Under the pieces are notes generated by a model, which saw only the letters and a program-made list of their open reading frames with translations, searched no databases and had not been told where the DNA came from. Shown here piece by piece: positions 1 through 7,591 of a stretch of 62,741 nucleotides of DNA. Source of the stretch: Deltaproteobacteria bacterium (GTDB lineage Bacteria; Desulfobacterota; Syntrophia; Syntrophales; UBA5619); assembly GCA_021372695.1 (NCBI GenBank), contig JAJFTY010000132.1, positions 1 to 62,741 of the forward strand, in the 5' to 3' direction. The first letter of the stretch is position 1. Every line of letters begins with the position of its first letter. The position numbers were made by a program, and so were the translations under genes.

Positions 1-26
1 TGGAACAGACAAAGGAACCAAAAGCC

Positions 27-43
27 CCGACAAGAATTGTCGG
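27..43 (+). promoter_or_regulatory. hairpin in flagellin mRNA leader
   Basis: A perfect 7-bp inverted repeat (CCGACAA / TTGTCGG) encloses a GAA loop. It lies 28 to 44 bases upstream of the flagellin ATG and just before the ribosome binding site (AAGGAG at 58-63). In Caulobacter, FlbT acts on the 5' leader of flagellin mRNA; flbT is present downstream here, so this hairpin is a candidate target. That link is inference. The flagellin promoter itself must lie left of the window. Confidence 0.5.
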
Positions 44-70
44 AAACAAACCTAGAAAAGGAGAAGAATT

Positions 71-1972
71 ATGGCTATCAATGATGTATCGTTGACCTCA
101 GGCATGCGGGCGAACCTTTTGAGCCTTCAGGGAACCGTGGACCTTCTTGATCGTACCCAGAGCCGCCTGTCCTCCGGCAAGAAAGTTAATACGGCCATCG
201 ACAATCCGATTTCATTCTTTGCATCACAGTCGCTGACGTCTCGCGCCTCGACGATTGACAGCTTGAAAGATGCCATGGGTCAGGCGGTCCAGACGATCAC
301 CGCAGCCGACAAAGGTATCAAGGCGATCACGGCGATGATCGAGCAGGCCAAAGGTATCGCGCAGTCGGCCCTGAGCGCGGAAGCAGGTACGGGATTTGCT
401 ACCGGTTCCGTTACAATGGAAGGCGTTGCACCAGCCCAGAGCCTCGTTCAGACCGGACACATTACTTTAACAGGGATCGATGCCGGCACCGATGCTCCTG
501 ATACCGGTACGATTACTCTGGCTGCGGGATTCACGGAAGGTGATTCGGTTACGATCGACGGTGTGACTTTCACCGCAACGCTCGGTGCGGCGGGTGCAGG
601 CGAATTCCAGATCACAGACGATATGGGGTTGAACGCTGGCGCTCTTCGGGACGCGATCAACGTGGCCTTTGCCGGAGCCATCAATTTCACCGCAACCTCT
701 GATGCCGGTGTCGTGTCTCTTTCCAAAACGGTGGGCGGTAACGCGGTAGATGTCGTGGTTGGCGATATCACCCTGGATGTGGGCGCCGGGGCGACGGCAA
801 CGGCGATCATTGCCGGTGCTGAAAATGTCGGGGCCGATACGATTGTTCTGGGCGGCGTCACTTTCACAGCGGTTACTGCGAACGCGGACGCCACCCAGGG
901 CGAGTTCATCGCGAGCGGGAATGATGCGGTGGACATGGCCTCTCTCGCGCAGGCGATCAACAACGTGACCTACGCGGGCTATACCGGCGGTCGCGACTTC
1001 ACCGCAGAGATGGTCGACGGTGCACTGACCATATCGAAGACCGTCGCGGGCGTGGCCACGAGCGTGGCCGGGGCCGACTTTGCTCTGGGTACGGCAGGTG
1101 CGGGTGAAGCCTCGTTGACTGTGGATGCCCTCCCGGACGCCGACGAGATTACCATTGGCGGCGTTGTTTTTACTGCAACCGCCGGGGCTCAGGTAGACGG
1201 GGATCGTACCTTTACCGCTACCGGCAACGATGCGTCAGACATGGCGAATCTTGCGGCTGCGATCAACTCCGCGGATTGGACCGGGGCAGTCAATACGTTT
1301 GAAGCATCCGTCAACAACGGCATCCTGAGACTGACAAAGACCGTCACGGCCACCGGCGCCGGAGCGGACGTCATCGCTGGCGACTTCGCCTTTGCAGTCG
1401 GAACGGATAATGACGGTACGGCCGCTCAGGAAGTGATCGCGGCCGCTCCCGGAGAGCTGGCCGATCTCGTGGCGCAGTTCAACACCATGCGCACCCAGAT
1501 TGACGAGTTGGCCGAGGATTCGGGCTATAAGGGGAAAAACCTCCTGTCTGCCACCGAAGGTTTAAGATCGATGGCCGTCAAGTTCGAAGGCACCACGCTG
1601 AACGTGGCCGGCTTTGATGCGACTACGGGAGCGAACGGCCTGAACGTCACGTCGGCAGACGCCGGAGCAACAAAATGGACGGATGGCACCGCCAGTATCG
1701 ACGCCTCCATCGAGCAGCTCGACGCAGCCTTGAACACCATGAGGCAGAATTCGTCGGCTCTCGCCGGTAACCTCAGTATCATCACGGTTCGTCAGGACTT
1801 CTCGACGAACATGATCAACACGCTGACCGCGGGTGCCGATAAGCTGACACTGGCGGACTCCAATGAGGAAGGTGCCAACATGCTGATGCTGCAGACCCGG
1901 CAGACGCTGAGCACGACGGCTCTGAGCATGTCGGCGCAGGCGGCCCAGTCGGTTCTGAGATTGTTCCAGTAG
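71..1972 (+). CDS. fliC: flagellin with three-repeat variable domain
   Basis: Flagellin, the filament subunit exported through the flagellar type III system. The conserved N-terminal D0/D1 helices (about residues 1-105, with LSSGKKVNTAIDNP) and C-terminal helices (about 455-633, ending in QAAQSVLRLFQ) are clear and most resemble alphaproteobacterial-type flagellins. The middle, about residues 147-455, holds three tandem units of about 100 residues, each opening with a motif like SVTIDGVTFTAT (159-170, 257-268, 359-370) and ending near a LSKTV-like strand, as in Flagellin_IN modules. At 633 residues it is longer than usual. The start has a good AAGGAG site 8 bases upstream. A strong hairpin follows the stop, then flbT and flaF on the same strand. 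Confidence 0.96.
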   Translation: MAINDVSLTSGMRANLLSLQGTVDLLDRTQSRLSSGKKVNTAIDNPISFFASQSLTSRASTIDSLKDAMGQAVQTITAADKGIKAITAMIEQAKGIAQSALSAEAGTGFATGSVTMEGVAPAQSLVQTGHITLTGIDAGTDAPDTGTITLAAGFTEGDSVTIDGVTFTATLGAAGAGEFQITDDMGLNAGALRDAINVAFAGAINFTATSDAGVVSLSKTVGGNAVDVVVGDITLDVGAGATATAIIAGAENVGADTIVLGGVTFTAVTANADATQGEFIASGNDAVDMASLAQAINNVTYAGYTGGRDFTAEMVDGALTISKTVAGVATSVAGADFALGTAGAGEASLTVDALPDADEITIGGVVFTATAGAQVDGDRTFTATGNDASDMANLAAAINSADWTGAVNTFEASVNNGILRLTKTVTATGAGADVIAGDFAFAVGTDNDGTAAQEVIAAAPGELADLVAQFNTMRTQIDELAEDSGYKGKNLLSATEGLRSMAVKFEGTTLNVAGFDATTGANGLNVTSADAGATKWTDGTASIDASIEQLDAALNTMRQNSSALAGNLSIITVRQDFSTNMINTLTAGADKLTLADSNEEGANMLMLQTRQTLSTTALSMSAQAAQSVLRLFQ

Positions 1973-1987
1973 TAAGCTCATGTCAAC

Positions 1988-2022
1988 GTCGGATGGGGAG
2001 GAAGAATTCCTCCCCATCCGAC
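1988..2022 (+). terminator. strong hairpin after flagellin stop
   Basis: A perfect 16-bp stem with a GAA loop begins 16 bases after the flagellin stop. No T-run follows, so it may be a partial terminator or a 3' mRNA stabiliser that separates abundant flagellin message from flbT-flaF rather than a classic intrinsic terminator. The stem tip reads AAGAATT, the same core as the leader hairpin at 27-43. The hairpin lies inside a spurious N-terminal extension of the flbT frame, which argues for the flbT start at 2085. Confidence 0.7.
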
Positions 2023-2084
2023 ACGGTTCGGACACAGAAATTACAACATCACCGATAACCGCAATCCTGAAACACGAGCTGGCT

Positions 2085-2483
2085 ATGGCGCTGAAAATAA
2101 CTCTTAAACCGCACGAAAAATTCATCATCGGCAAGGCCGTCATCGCCAATGGCGACGCGAAAAGTACGTTTGTCATCGAAAACGATGTCCCGATCCTGCG
2201 GGAGAGGGACATTATGAGTCTGGCAGCGGCCGATACGCCCTGCAAGAAAATATATTTTTCGATACAGTTGATGTATGTCGATGAGCGGAACCTTGCGGAG
2301 CATCACAAAACATACTGGGAATTGGTAAAAGAGGTGGTCGAGGCGGCTCCGAGTGTGAAGCCTATGCTGAAAGAAATCAGCCAGAATATACTGGATGGCA
2401 GGTACTATCAGGCGCTCAAGCTGACAAAGAAAGTCATTGATTACGAACGGGAGGCTATTGGCCGTGTACGCACAGCAACTTGA
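2085..2483 (+). CDS. flbT: flagellin regulatory protein FlbT
   Basis: A 132-residue FlbT-family protein. In Alphaproteobacteria FlbT is a post-transcriptional regulator that binds the flagellin mRNA leader and/or flagellin and couples flagellin synthesis to assembly. The family pattern is visible from MALKITLKPHEKFIIG, through the RERDIM segment, to the C-terminal ILDGRYYQALKLTKKVI helix. The ATG at 2085 was chosen because family members begin here and because the 1980 alternative would translate through the 1988-2022 hairpin. The 3' end overlaps flaF by 20 bases, which suggests translational coupling. FlbT next to a Desulfobacterota-like flagellar island is less usual than FliS/FliW-type control. 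Confidence 0.88.
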   Translation: MALKITLKPHEKFIIGKAVIANGDAKSTFVIENDVPILRERDIMSLAAADTPCKKIYFSIQLMYVDERNLAEHHKTYWELVKEVVEAAPSVKPMLKEISQNILDGRYYQALKLTKKVIDYEREAIGRVRTAT

Positions 2484-2871
2484 AGCATACAGAACATCGC
2501 AGAATTCCGCCCTTTCAGGCAGGGAAATCGAAGCCGCGGCGCTGACGCGGTGCGCGAACCTACTTTCAGACTGTCAGAAAAACTGGGACGATCCCAGCCG
2601 TGATAACAACCTGTCCGAGGCGCTAAGAATCAACCAGCGTGTCTGGAGTATTTTCCAGTCGGAGTTGATAAGCGAGGACAACCCCCTGCCCAAGAAGCTC
2701 AAAGAGGATATCCTTACGCTGAGCGTCTTTGTCGATCGACGAATCATCCAGGTTATGGCTTATCCAGCGCCGGAAAGACTCCAGATATTGATCGACATCA
2801 ATCTGAATCTCGCCGCAGGCCTCAGGAGCAAACCCATCGTCTCGCTGGCCACCGGCAGCATGCTGCGTTAG
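2464..2871 (+). CDS. flaF: flagellin secretion regulator FlaF
   Basis: A 135-residue FlaF-family protein, a partner of FlbT that acts as a flagellin-specific chaperone or secretion activator in Alphaproteobacteria. Family marks are the N-terminal YAQQLEAYRTSQ segment, REIEAAAL, the NLSEALRINQRVWSIFQSEL helix and the LPKKLKEDILTLSVFVDR segment. GTG at 2464 is preferred over TTG at 2437 because GGGAGG stands about 9 bases upstream. Its stop overlaps the stop of the convergent glycosyltransferase gene. Confidence 0.85.
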   Translation: MYAQQLEAYRTSQNSALSGREIEAAALTRCANLLSDCQKNWDDPSRDNNLSEALRINQRVWSIFQSELISEDNPLPKKLKEDILTLSVFVDRRIIQVMAYPAPERLQILIDINLNLAAGLRSKPIVSLATGSMLR

Positions 2872-5800
2872 CTGCCAATCAGCGCGTCATGGAGGCCCAT
2901 GGTTTCTTGATCGCCGAGACGGTTTGCGATCGCTGCCCTGACAATCGTCAACGCCTCGTCCGTCTTTCCCCGGGTGCGAAATTGTCTGGCAATGTTGTTC
3001 AAAACGGGTGTTACCTGAACCCGTTTCTGTAGCAGGAGCTGGATAAATTCCTGAGCTTTTTCCCCTTGACCTTCCAAACAGAAAATGACAGCCATCAATA
3101 TCAACGCGGGTGGGTAGTCGGGCATCTCTTTGAGCAACTCTTCGAGGGCACCGAACGCTTTGCTCAACGAGCCGGCGATGATCTCGCAATGGGCGTAAAT
3201 GCGAACATATTCCTTGAGCCTGATCGTACCCTCAAGCGATTTGCTTGCTGCCTCCAGAGCATCCTCATAGCGGTCGAGCATCAGATAAGCAGCTGCAAGC
3301 TGAATATATATTTCCGATACCGGTTCACCGTACGAGATGCGGGCAATTTCCTTATAGGCCGATGAATCCGGATTGGCCCGGAGGAGTGCAAGAAGTTTCA
3401 GCCATAACTCAACAGCTTCTTCATATTTATTGAGTACTTGGGATTGCTTGGCTAATTCCAGGATGTATTTCATGTTGGTGGGATCGCTTTCATGCTTGAT
3501 TCTTCCCAGCATATAGTACTCCTCGCCTTTTTGAAGATCTTTCCGGGCATCCAATTTCCCGTAGTGGTGCACAGTGATATTGCATGGCCGAACAGGAATA
3601 TTGGCCTTTTTTAGCGACGTCTCCAACACCTCGTGAACCCGGTTGGAAAAGTAGACATCTTTCGATCTTTCGAAAAGACGAACCTTTGAGCTTGCAACCC
3701 ACCCCGTGCCTGCCTCCTCCGGGTGTCGTCCGCCATTCGGCGTCCAGCCGATCACGCCCACATTCTTTACGTAATTTCTTGTTTTGATGATGTAGGCCGC
3801 AGGCGATGAGGATTTCTTTCCAATGATTCCTTTGAGTTCCTTGAAGTCCAGCGGAGAGAGGACCTCATCCGCGTCGAGTATCAGAATCCAATGACCGGTC
3901 GCTTGGGCAAGAGAGTGGTTCCGTGCCGCAGCAAAATCTCCTGTCCACGGAAAGTCAAACACCCGGGCTCCGAAGACGCGGGCAATTTCCTTCGTCTTAT
4001 CTGTCGAGCCGGTATCCACAACAATGATTTCATCCACGATGTCACGAATGCTTTTCAAGCATCGCACCAGGTGTTGCTCTTCATTCTTGACGATCATGCA
4101 AAGCGATAAGGTGTCCCTTTTCGATGCTTTATTGATCAGAAGTGGTCCGATCTTATCCCGAACGGATAAGGCCGCATCCAGAATGCCCTGATCGAGGTCA
4201 AACACGGCAAGTGCATCCTCTATCTTTGACATGGCGGATTCAAATTTCGCTTGCCGGATGAGGATGTCAATGGACAAAAAGGCGAGATTCTTATTGCTGG
4301 GATATAGCCTTGCGGCTTCCAGGAAATCAGCCTCCGCATCATGATATGCGCCCATGGCAGATACGGCGGAATAGTAAAGTGAGCTCGCATCCGGCACTGT
4401 GGGGGACAAGACAAACCCCTCTTTCAGACGAGCAAATCCTTCATCTTTCTTATCCATTCCCCAGTGGAGAACGCCAAGATTGGTATGCGCCTCTCCGTAA
4501 CCCGGATCATTGTCCATGGCTGCCCTGAAGTAGCCCTCCGCCTTTTCCTTCTCGCCTTTCTTATACGCCAGGATCCCTTTCAGATTCAGTGCCGCGGAGT
4601 ATCTTCCGTCGAGGGAAAGCATTCTCTCCGCATATGCAGCCGCCTCCTCATCCTGTCCCAAGCCCTCCTTGGAGTAACCCGCACACTCGAGACCCTTCAA
4701 TTCATTCCGGGCGGCTTCGGGCATGGACTCAATGACCTCCCACGCCTCGGAAAATTTCTTCGACTCCATAAAGATGCTGGCAAGTTTATGGTAGATGGCC
4801 TTTGCATCGGGGGTGAGTTTGATGCATTGGATGAGTGTTTCTGCGGCCTGGTCTGTTTTCCCTCTTTGATGAAGATCGTCAGCCAATTCCGTCGCTTTCA
4901 GGACCGCCAGTTTCTTCCCTTCGGGGCTGGATGTGCTGAGCGTCCACTTCCTTTCGATGACTTTTCGGCTACCAGAGATCGATGCGTGATCATCCGTCTC
5001 CCTGATGCTGCTGCCTTGGCGATGGACGAAGACATCTCCTGCAATATAATTCTGATACCTCTCGAGAGCGGACCTCAGGCAGAAATCCTCGGCTCCAAGA
5101 GCGCCTGTCGCAAGGTCTTCATCCAATATCCCGATCTGCTCAACCAGCGCTCTTCGGAAGAGCATGCAGAAGACGGCAAGATTCCTCACGCGAACGCGCC
5201 GGTGGCGGTACTTTGCTCGGAATTCGGCCGCAAATCGGTCGAGATCGTTTCCGGATCGGCATTCTGCGGCGGAGATCTGTTGAAGCCCGTCCGCGTCGTC
5301 GGTCATGGGTCCAACGATACCGGCATGCGGCGTATGGCCGAGGCAGGCCAGCATGCCCGTCAACCATCCATCCGTAACCACGATGTCGCTATTCAACAGA
5401 AGGATGAGCTCACCCTTTGACTCCTCTATGCCCTGGTTGCAGCCCCATGCAACGCCAAGATTCTGCTTGGTTTCAATCAGACGATAGTTTTTTCGCTTCT
5501 CAACCTGGCCTCGCAACCACCGGACGGTTCCGTCACTCGATCCGTGATCCACGAAAATAATTTCATGGAATTCCGGCGTTTTTTTGTGGATGCTATCGAC
5601 GCATTTCTTCGTCTGAGCCAGCCGATTGTGCGTAGGAATGATGATAGAGATCAGGCCTTCAACACCCTTTTCCCGTTTAACTTGCGGCAAAGGGGAACCT
5701 CCGGTATTGTCGGTTCCGGGCACATCCATCTGATGATCCGTCTCGCCCGAGGGGGCGAGAGGCGAAGAAGATTTGTACTTGGTGGCAAACTCCTCCAGCA

Positions 5801-6644
5801 GGGGTCTCATCAGATCAACCATCCGGAATTCCTTGAAACGCTCGTAATAAGCCTCTGTAACCCGTGTCAAGTCAGGACGTCTGAGTGTTTCCATGCAGAG
5901 GTCCACCCAATGATCCGAATCTGCAGAAGGGAAGAAATGCTCGTATATTCCCTGATCATGGCAACGATCGACAACCACCATTGATCGGTTGTTGATCAGG
6001 TACAGTACCCGGCTCGCACCAAAATGGTTCATGCCCGGCCCCTGATTTGGCGCAAGATTTACCCGCGTTCTGGCAATCAGGTCGTTTCGATGAATGGCTG
6101 CATCGTCGAATATGGTGACGATTTTACCGCCGCGCGCCTGCAATTCCTCGAGCAATTCTTTCCGGTGGGGCGTCACGGAACCGCAGAATAGAAAATCAAT
6201 GTCTTTGTTTCGCTTCGGAACGATTTCCTCCATGGCCGGGTGGTACCCGAATCGCAGCAATTCGGCATGGATACCCAACTTTCTCAACTGGCCGATATTG
6301 GACTCAACGCATTCCCATACTGCGTTCGCCCGCTGCAACAGCGGCAGGTATCCCTGGGTGAAATTTCTTTCATTACGCCAGTTGTTGATCGAATTTCCTG
6401 TGATAATTTCCGATTGCAGCAGGATATAATTTCCGCTGAGTTTGACCTGCTCCACGATGGCCGGATCTGTCAGATTGTGGGCGCCCACAATGATATTGAC
6501 GCGTCCGGGGGATAGTTTGTTCCTGAGAATGCAGCAGTCATAGCCGGCAGACTCGATGGTGTAACAAATATACTTGCAGATATCGTAAAGGAAATGGGAA
6601 TACCTGAAACCCCCAGGTTCTAAGACGCAAATTGAAAACCGCAT
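2868..6644 (-). CDS. three-module glycosyltransferase with TPR arrays
   Basis: A 1258-residue fusion. Residues 1-295 resemble a family-1-like (GT-B) glycosyltransferase half with a spore-protein-style C-terminal segment (FGASRVLYLINNRSMVV). Residues 331-560 form a first GT-A family 2 domain (SIIIPTHNR, NSD at 418-420). Residues about 590-830 are TPR repeats. Residues 846-1070 form a second family 2 domain (LSLCMIVKNEE, VVDTGSTD, metal-binding DAD at 924-926). More TPRs run to the end. Fusions of GT2 and TPR near flagellin genes often O-glycosylate flagellin; that role is inferred from position next to flagellin. No membrane segment was seen, so it is likely cytoplasmic. A consensus sigma-54 promoter lies about 200 bases upstream. 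Confidence 0.9.
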   Translation of the reverse strand: MRFSICVLEPGGFRYSHFLYDICKYICYTIESAGYDCCILRNKLSPGRVNIIVGAHNLTDPAIVEQVKLSGNYILLQSEIITGNSINNWRNERNFTQGYLPLLQRANAVWECVESNIGQLRKLGIHAELLRFGYHPAMEEIVPKRNKDIDFLFCGSVTPHRKELLEELQARGGKIVTIFDDAAIHRNDLIARTRVNLAPNQGPGMNHFGASRVLYLINNRSMVVVDRCHDQGIYEHFFPSADSDHWVDLCMETLRRPDLTRVTEAYYERFKEFRMVDLMRPLLEEFATKYKSSSPLAPSGETDHQMDVPGTDNTGGSPLPQVKREKGVEGLISIIIPTHNRLAQTKKCVDSIHKKTPEFHEIIFVDHGSSDGTVRWLRGQVEKRKNYRLIETKQNLGVAWGCNQGIEESKGELILLLNSDIVVTDGWLTGMLACLGHTPHAGIVGPMTDDADGLQQISAAECRSGNDLDRFAAEFRAKYRHRRVRVRNLAVFCMLFRRALVEQIGILDEDLATGALGAEDFCLRSALERYQNYIAGDVFVHRQGSSIRETDDHASISGSRKVIERKWTLSTSSPEGKKLAVLKATELADDLHQRGKTDQAAETLIQCIKLTPDAKAIYHKLASIFMESKKFSEAWEVIESMPEAARNELKGLECAGYSKEGLGQDEEAAAYAERMLSLDGRYSAALNLKGILAYKKGEKEKAEGYFRAAMDNDPGYGEAHTNLGVLHWGMDKKDEGFARLKEGFVLSPTVPDASSLYYSAVSAMGAYHDAEADFLEAARLYPSNKNLAFLSIDILIRQAKFESAMSKIEDALAVFDLDQGILDAALSVRDKIGPLLINKASKRDTLSLCMIVKNEEQHLVRCLKSIRDIVDEIIVVDTGSTDKTKEIARVFGARVFDFPWTGDFAAARNHSLAQATGHWILILDADEVLSPLDFKELKGIIGKKSSSPAAYIIKTRNYVKNVGVIGWTPNGGRHPEEAGTGWVASSKVRLFERSKDVYFSNRVHEVLETSLKKANIPVRPCNITVHHYGKLDARKDLQKGEEYYMLGRIKHESDPTNMKYILELAKQSQVLNKYEEAVELWLKLLALLRANPDSSAYKEIARISYGEPVSEIYIQLAAAYLMLDRYEDALEAASKSLEGTIRLKEYVRIYAHCEIIAGSLSKAFGALEELLKEMPDYPPALILMAVIFCLEGQGEKAQEFIQLLLQKRVQVTPVLNNIARQFRTRGKTDEALTIVRAAIANRLGDQETMGLHDALIGS

Positions 6645-6820
6645 GACCTTTTCGCCCTTCCAGTTTCTCGGGTGCCTCGATTTCTATTCATTGCATCCGC
6701 TTTCGGATATTCATCAGACGTCGGCAGGGGAAGCATTTCTGACGGGGGCCTCTCGCCTCCAAACTGTCCCGAGCCCTCAATGGGAGACTGGGATTGGAGG
6801 TATCCCCTTCCCATGACATC

Positions 6821-6848
6821 ATTCACTATTCGTTATTCATTATTCATT
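6821..6848. repeat. four tandem 7-bp repeats
   Basis: Four consecutive copies of ATTCRYT (ATTCACT, ATTCGTT, ATTCATT, ATTCATT) sit directly downstream of the -12 element of the sigma-54 promoter at 6850-6865, spanning roughly -9 to +19 of the glycosyltransferase transcript. Copy-number change would alter the initial transcribed region. Confidence 0.85.
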
Positions 6849-6849
6849 T

Positions 6850-6865
6850 TGCAATGTTGGTGCCA
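6850..6865 (-). promoter_or_regulatory. sigma-54 promoter for glycosyltransferase gene
   Basis: On the minus strand the site reads TGGCACC-AACA-TTGCA, a full match to the TGGCAYR-N4-TTGCW consensus with GG and GC 10 bases apart. Predicted start is about 6839, giving a leader of about 195 bases before the ATG at 6644. That leader holds an inverted repeat (6756-6762 with 6794-6800). The rest of the 6645-7047 intergenic stretch holds the heptamer repeats and the flaG promoter. Confidence 0.8.
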
Positions 6866-6973
6866 ACAAATGGTGGTTCAATCATGAAATAGCAGGTTGA
6901 AACCGGTAGGCAGTGCGAAAACCGAAGGCGCTGAACCGTGACCATTTTCGGGAGAAGGATTGTGTAGCAGGAT

Positions 6974-7001
6974 TCAAGTTTTCCCTTCAGGATGCCGATA
7001 G
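6974..7001 (+). promoter_or_regulatory. sigma-28 (FliA) promoter for flaG
   Basis: TCAAGTTT, 12 bases, then GCCGATAG. This matches the FliA consensus TAAAGTTT-N11-GCCGATAA at 14 of 16 positions with one extra spacer base, the same spacing as the two other FliA sites in this window. Confidence 0.82.
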
Positions 7002-7047
7002 AAATAATGAAGGCGGAAAAACTGAACGGTGAAAGGGGGTGAATGAA

Positions 7048-7401
7048 GTGGACGTGAGCGTTACCGAGATGAGCGGGACGACGGTAAGCGGACCGGCCTC
7101 CTCGGGCGTACCGAAGCAGGCGATAGGTTTCCACAGATCGGAGCAGTCATCGGGCAGCGATCGCTCCCCGGTCGGCCATGAAGAGTTGAGGCAGATGGTC
7201 GAGCAGATGCAGGACCAGCTTGACAGCATGAATGTCAGCCTCCAATATTCCTTTTACGGAGCCGATGGTGAAAAGGTCGCCGTCCAGGTCGTGAATCGGG
7301 TTACCGGCCAGGTGATCAGAGAAATTCCGTCAAAAGAGATGCAGATCCTCCAGACCAAGATGAGCGAACTGGTCGGCATGATCTTCAACGACAATGCTTG
7401 A
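7048..7401 (+). CDS. flaG: FlaG family flagellar protein
   Basis: A 117-residue FlaG protein, a small factor linked with filament length and usually encoded beside fliD. The conserved C-terminal half is clear: helix with MVEQMQDQLDSMNVSLQYSF, then GEKVAVQVVNRVTGQVIREIPS and a helix ending LVGMIFNDNA. The start is taken as GTG at 7048, with AAAGGGGG about 8 bases upstream; GTG at 7039 would overlap that site. It stands alone behind a FliA promoter. The usual neighbours fliD and fliS are not found in the window; the next gene is the convergent flgL. Confidence 0.87.
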   Translation: MDVSVTEMSGTTVSGPASSGVPKQAIGFHRSEQSSGSDRSPVGHEELRQMVEQMQDQLDSMNVSLQYSFYGADGEKVAVQVVNRVTGQVIREIPSKEMQILQTKMSELVGMIFNDNA

Positions 7402-7591
7402 TTTTGACATCTGATAGCCTGTCTCCCGTTTTCCTTTTTCCTCGCATGGAGCATGGCCCGAAAAAATCGGAATGGGCTTTGCTGCACGGACGCCGAGGTC
7501 TGCCTCCCAGTCGCGCGATTGTCCGGAGACGGACCTGCCGAGGATGGCCAAGTTCCCTAAGATGCGGTACGGCCTCTTCCCCTGCACTCGG

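Noticed and set aside
1980..2084. N-terminal extension of flbT from ATG at 1980
   Set aside because: It would translate through the strong hairpin at 1988-2022 and does not match the FlbT family start.
4464..5420. 318-codon plus-strand frame inside the glycosyltransferase gene
   Set aside because: Antisense shadow of conserved GT2/TPR coding sequence; no ribosome site or recognisable domain.
7448..7484. Possible bidirectional terminator between flaG and flgL
   Set aside because: Only short, interrupted pairings (AGCA/TGCT, GCCC/GGGC) around an A-run; too weak to call.
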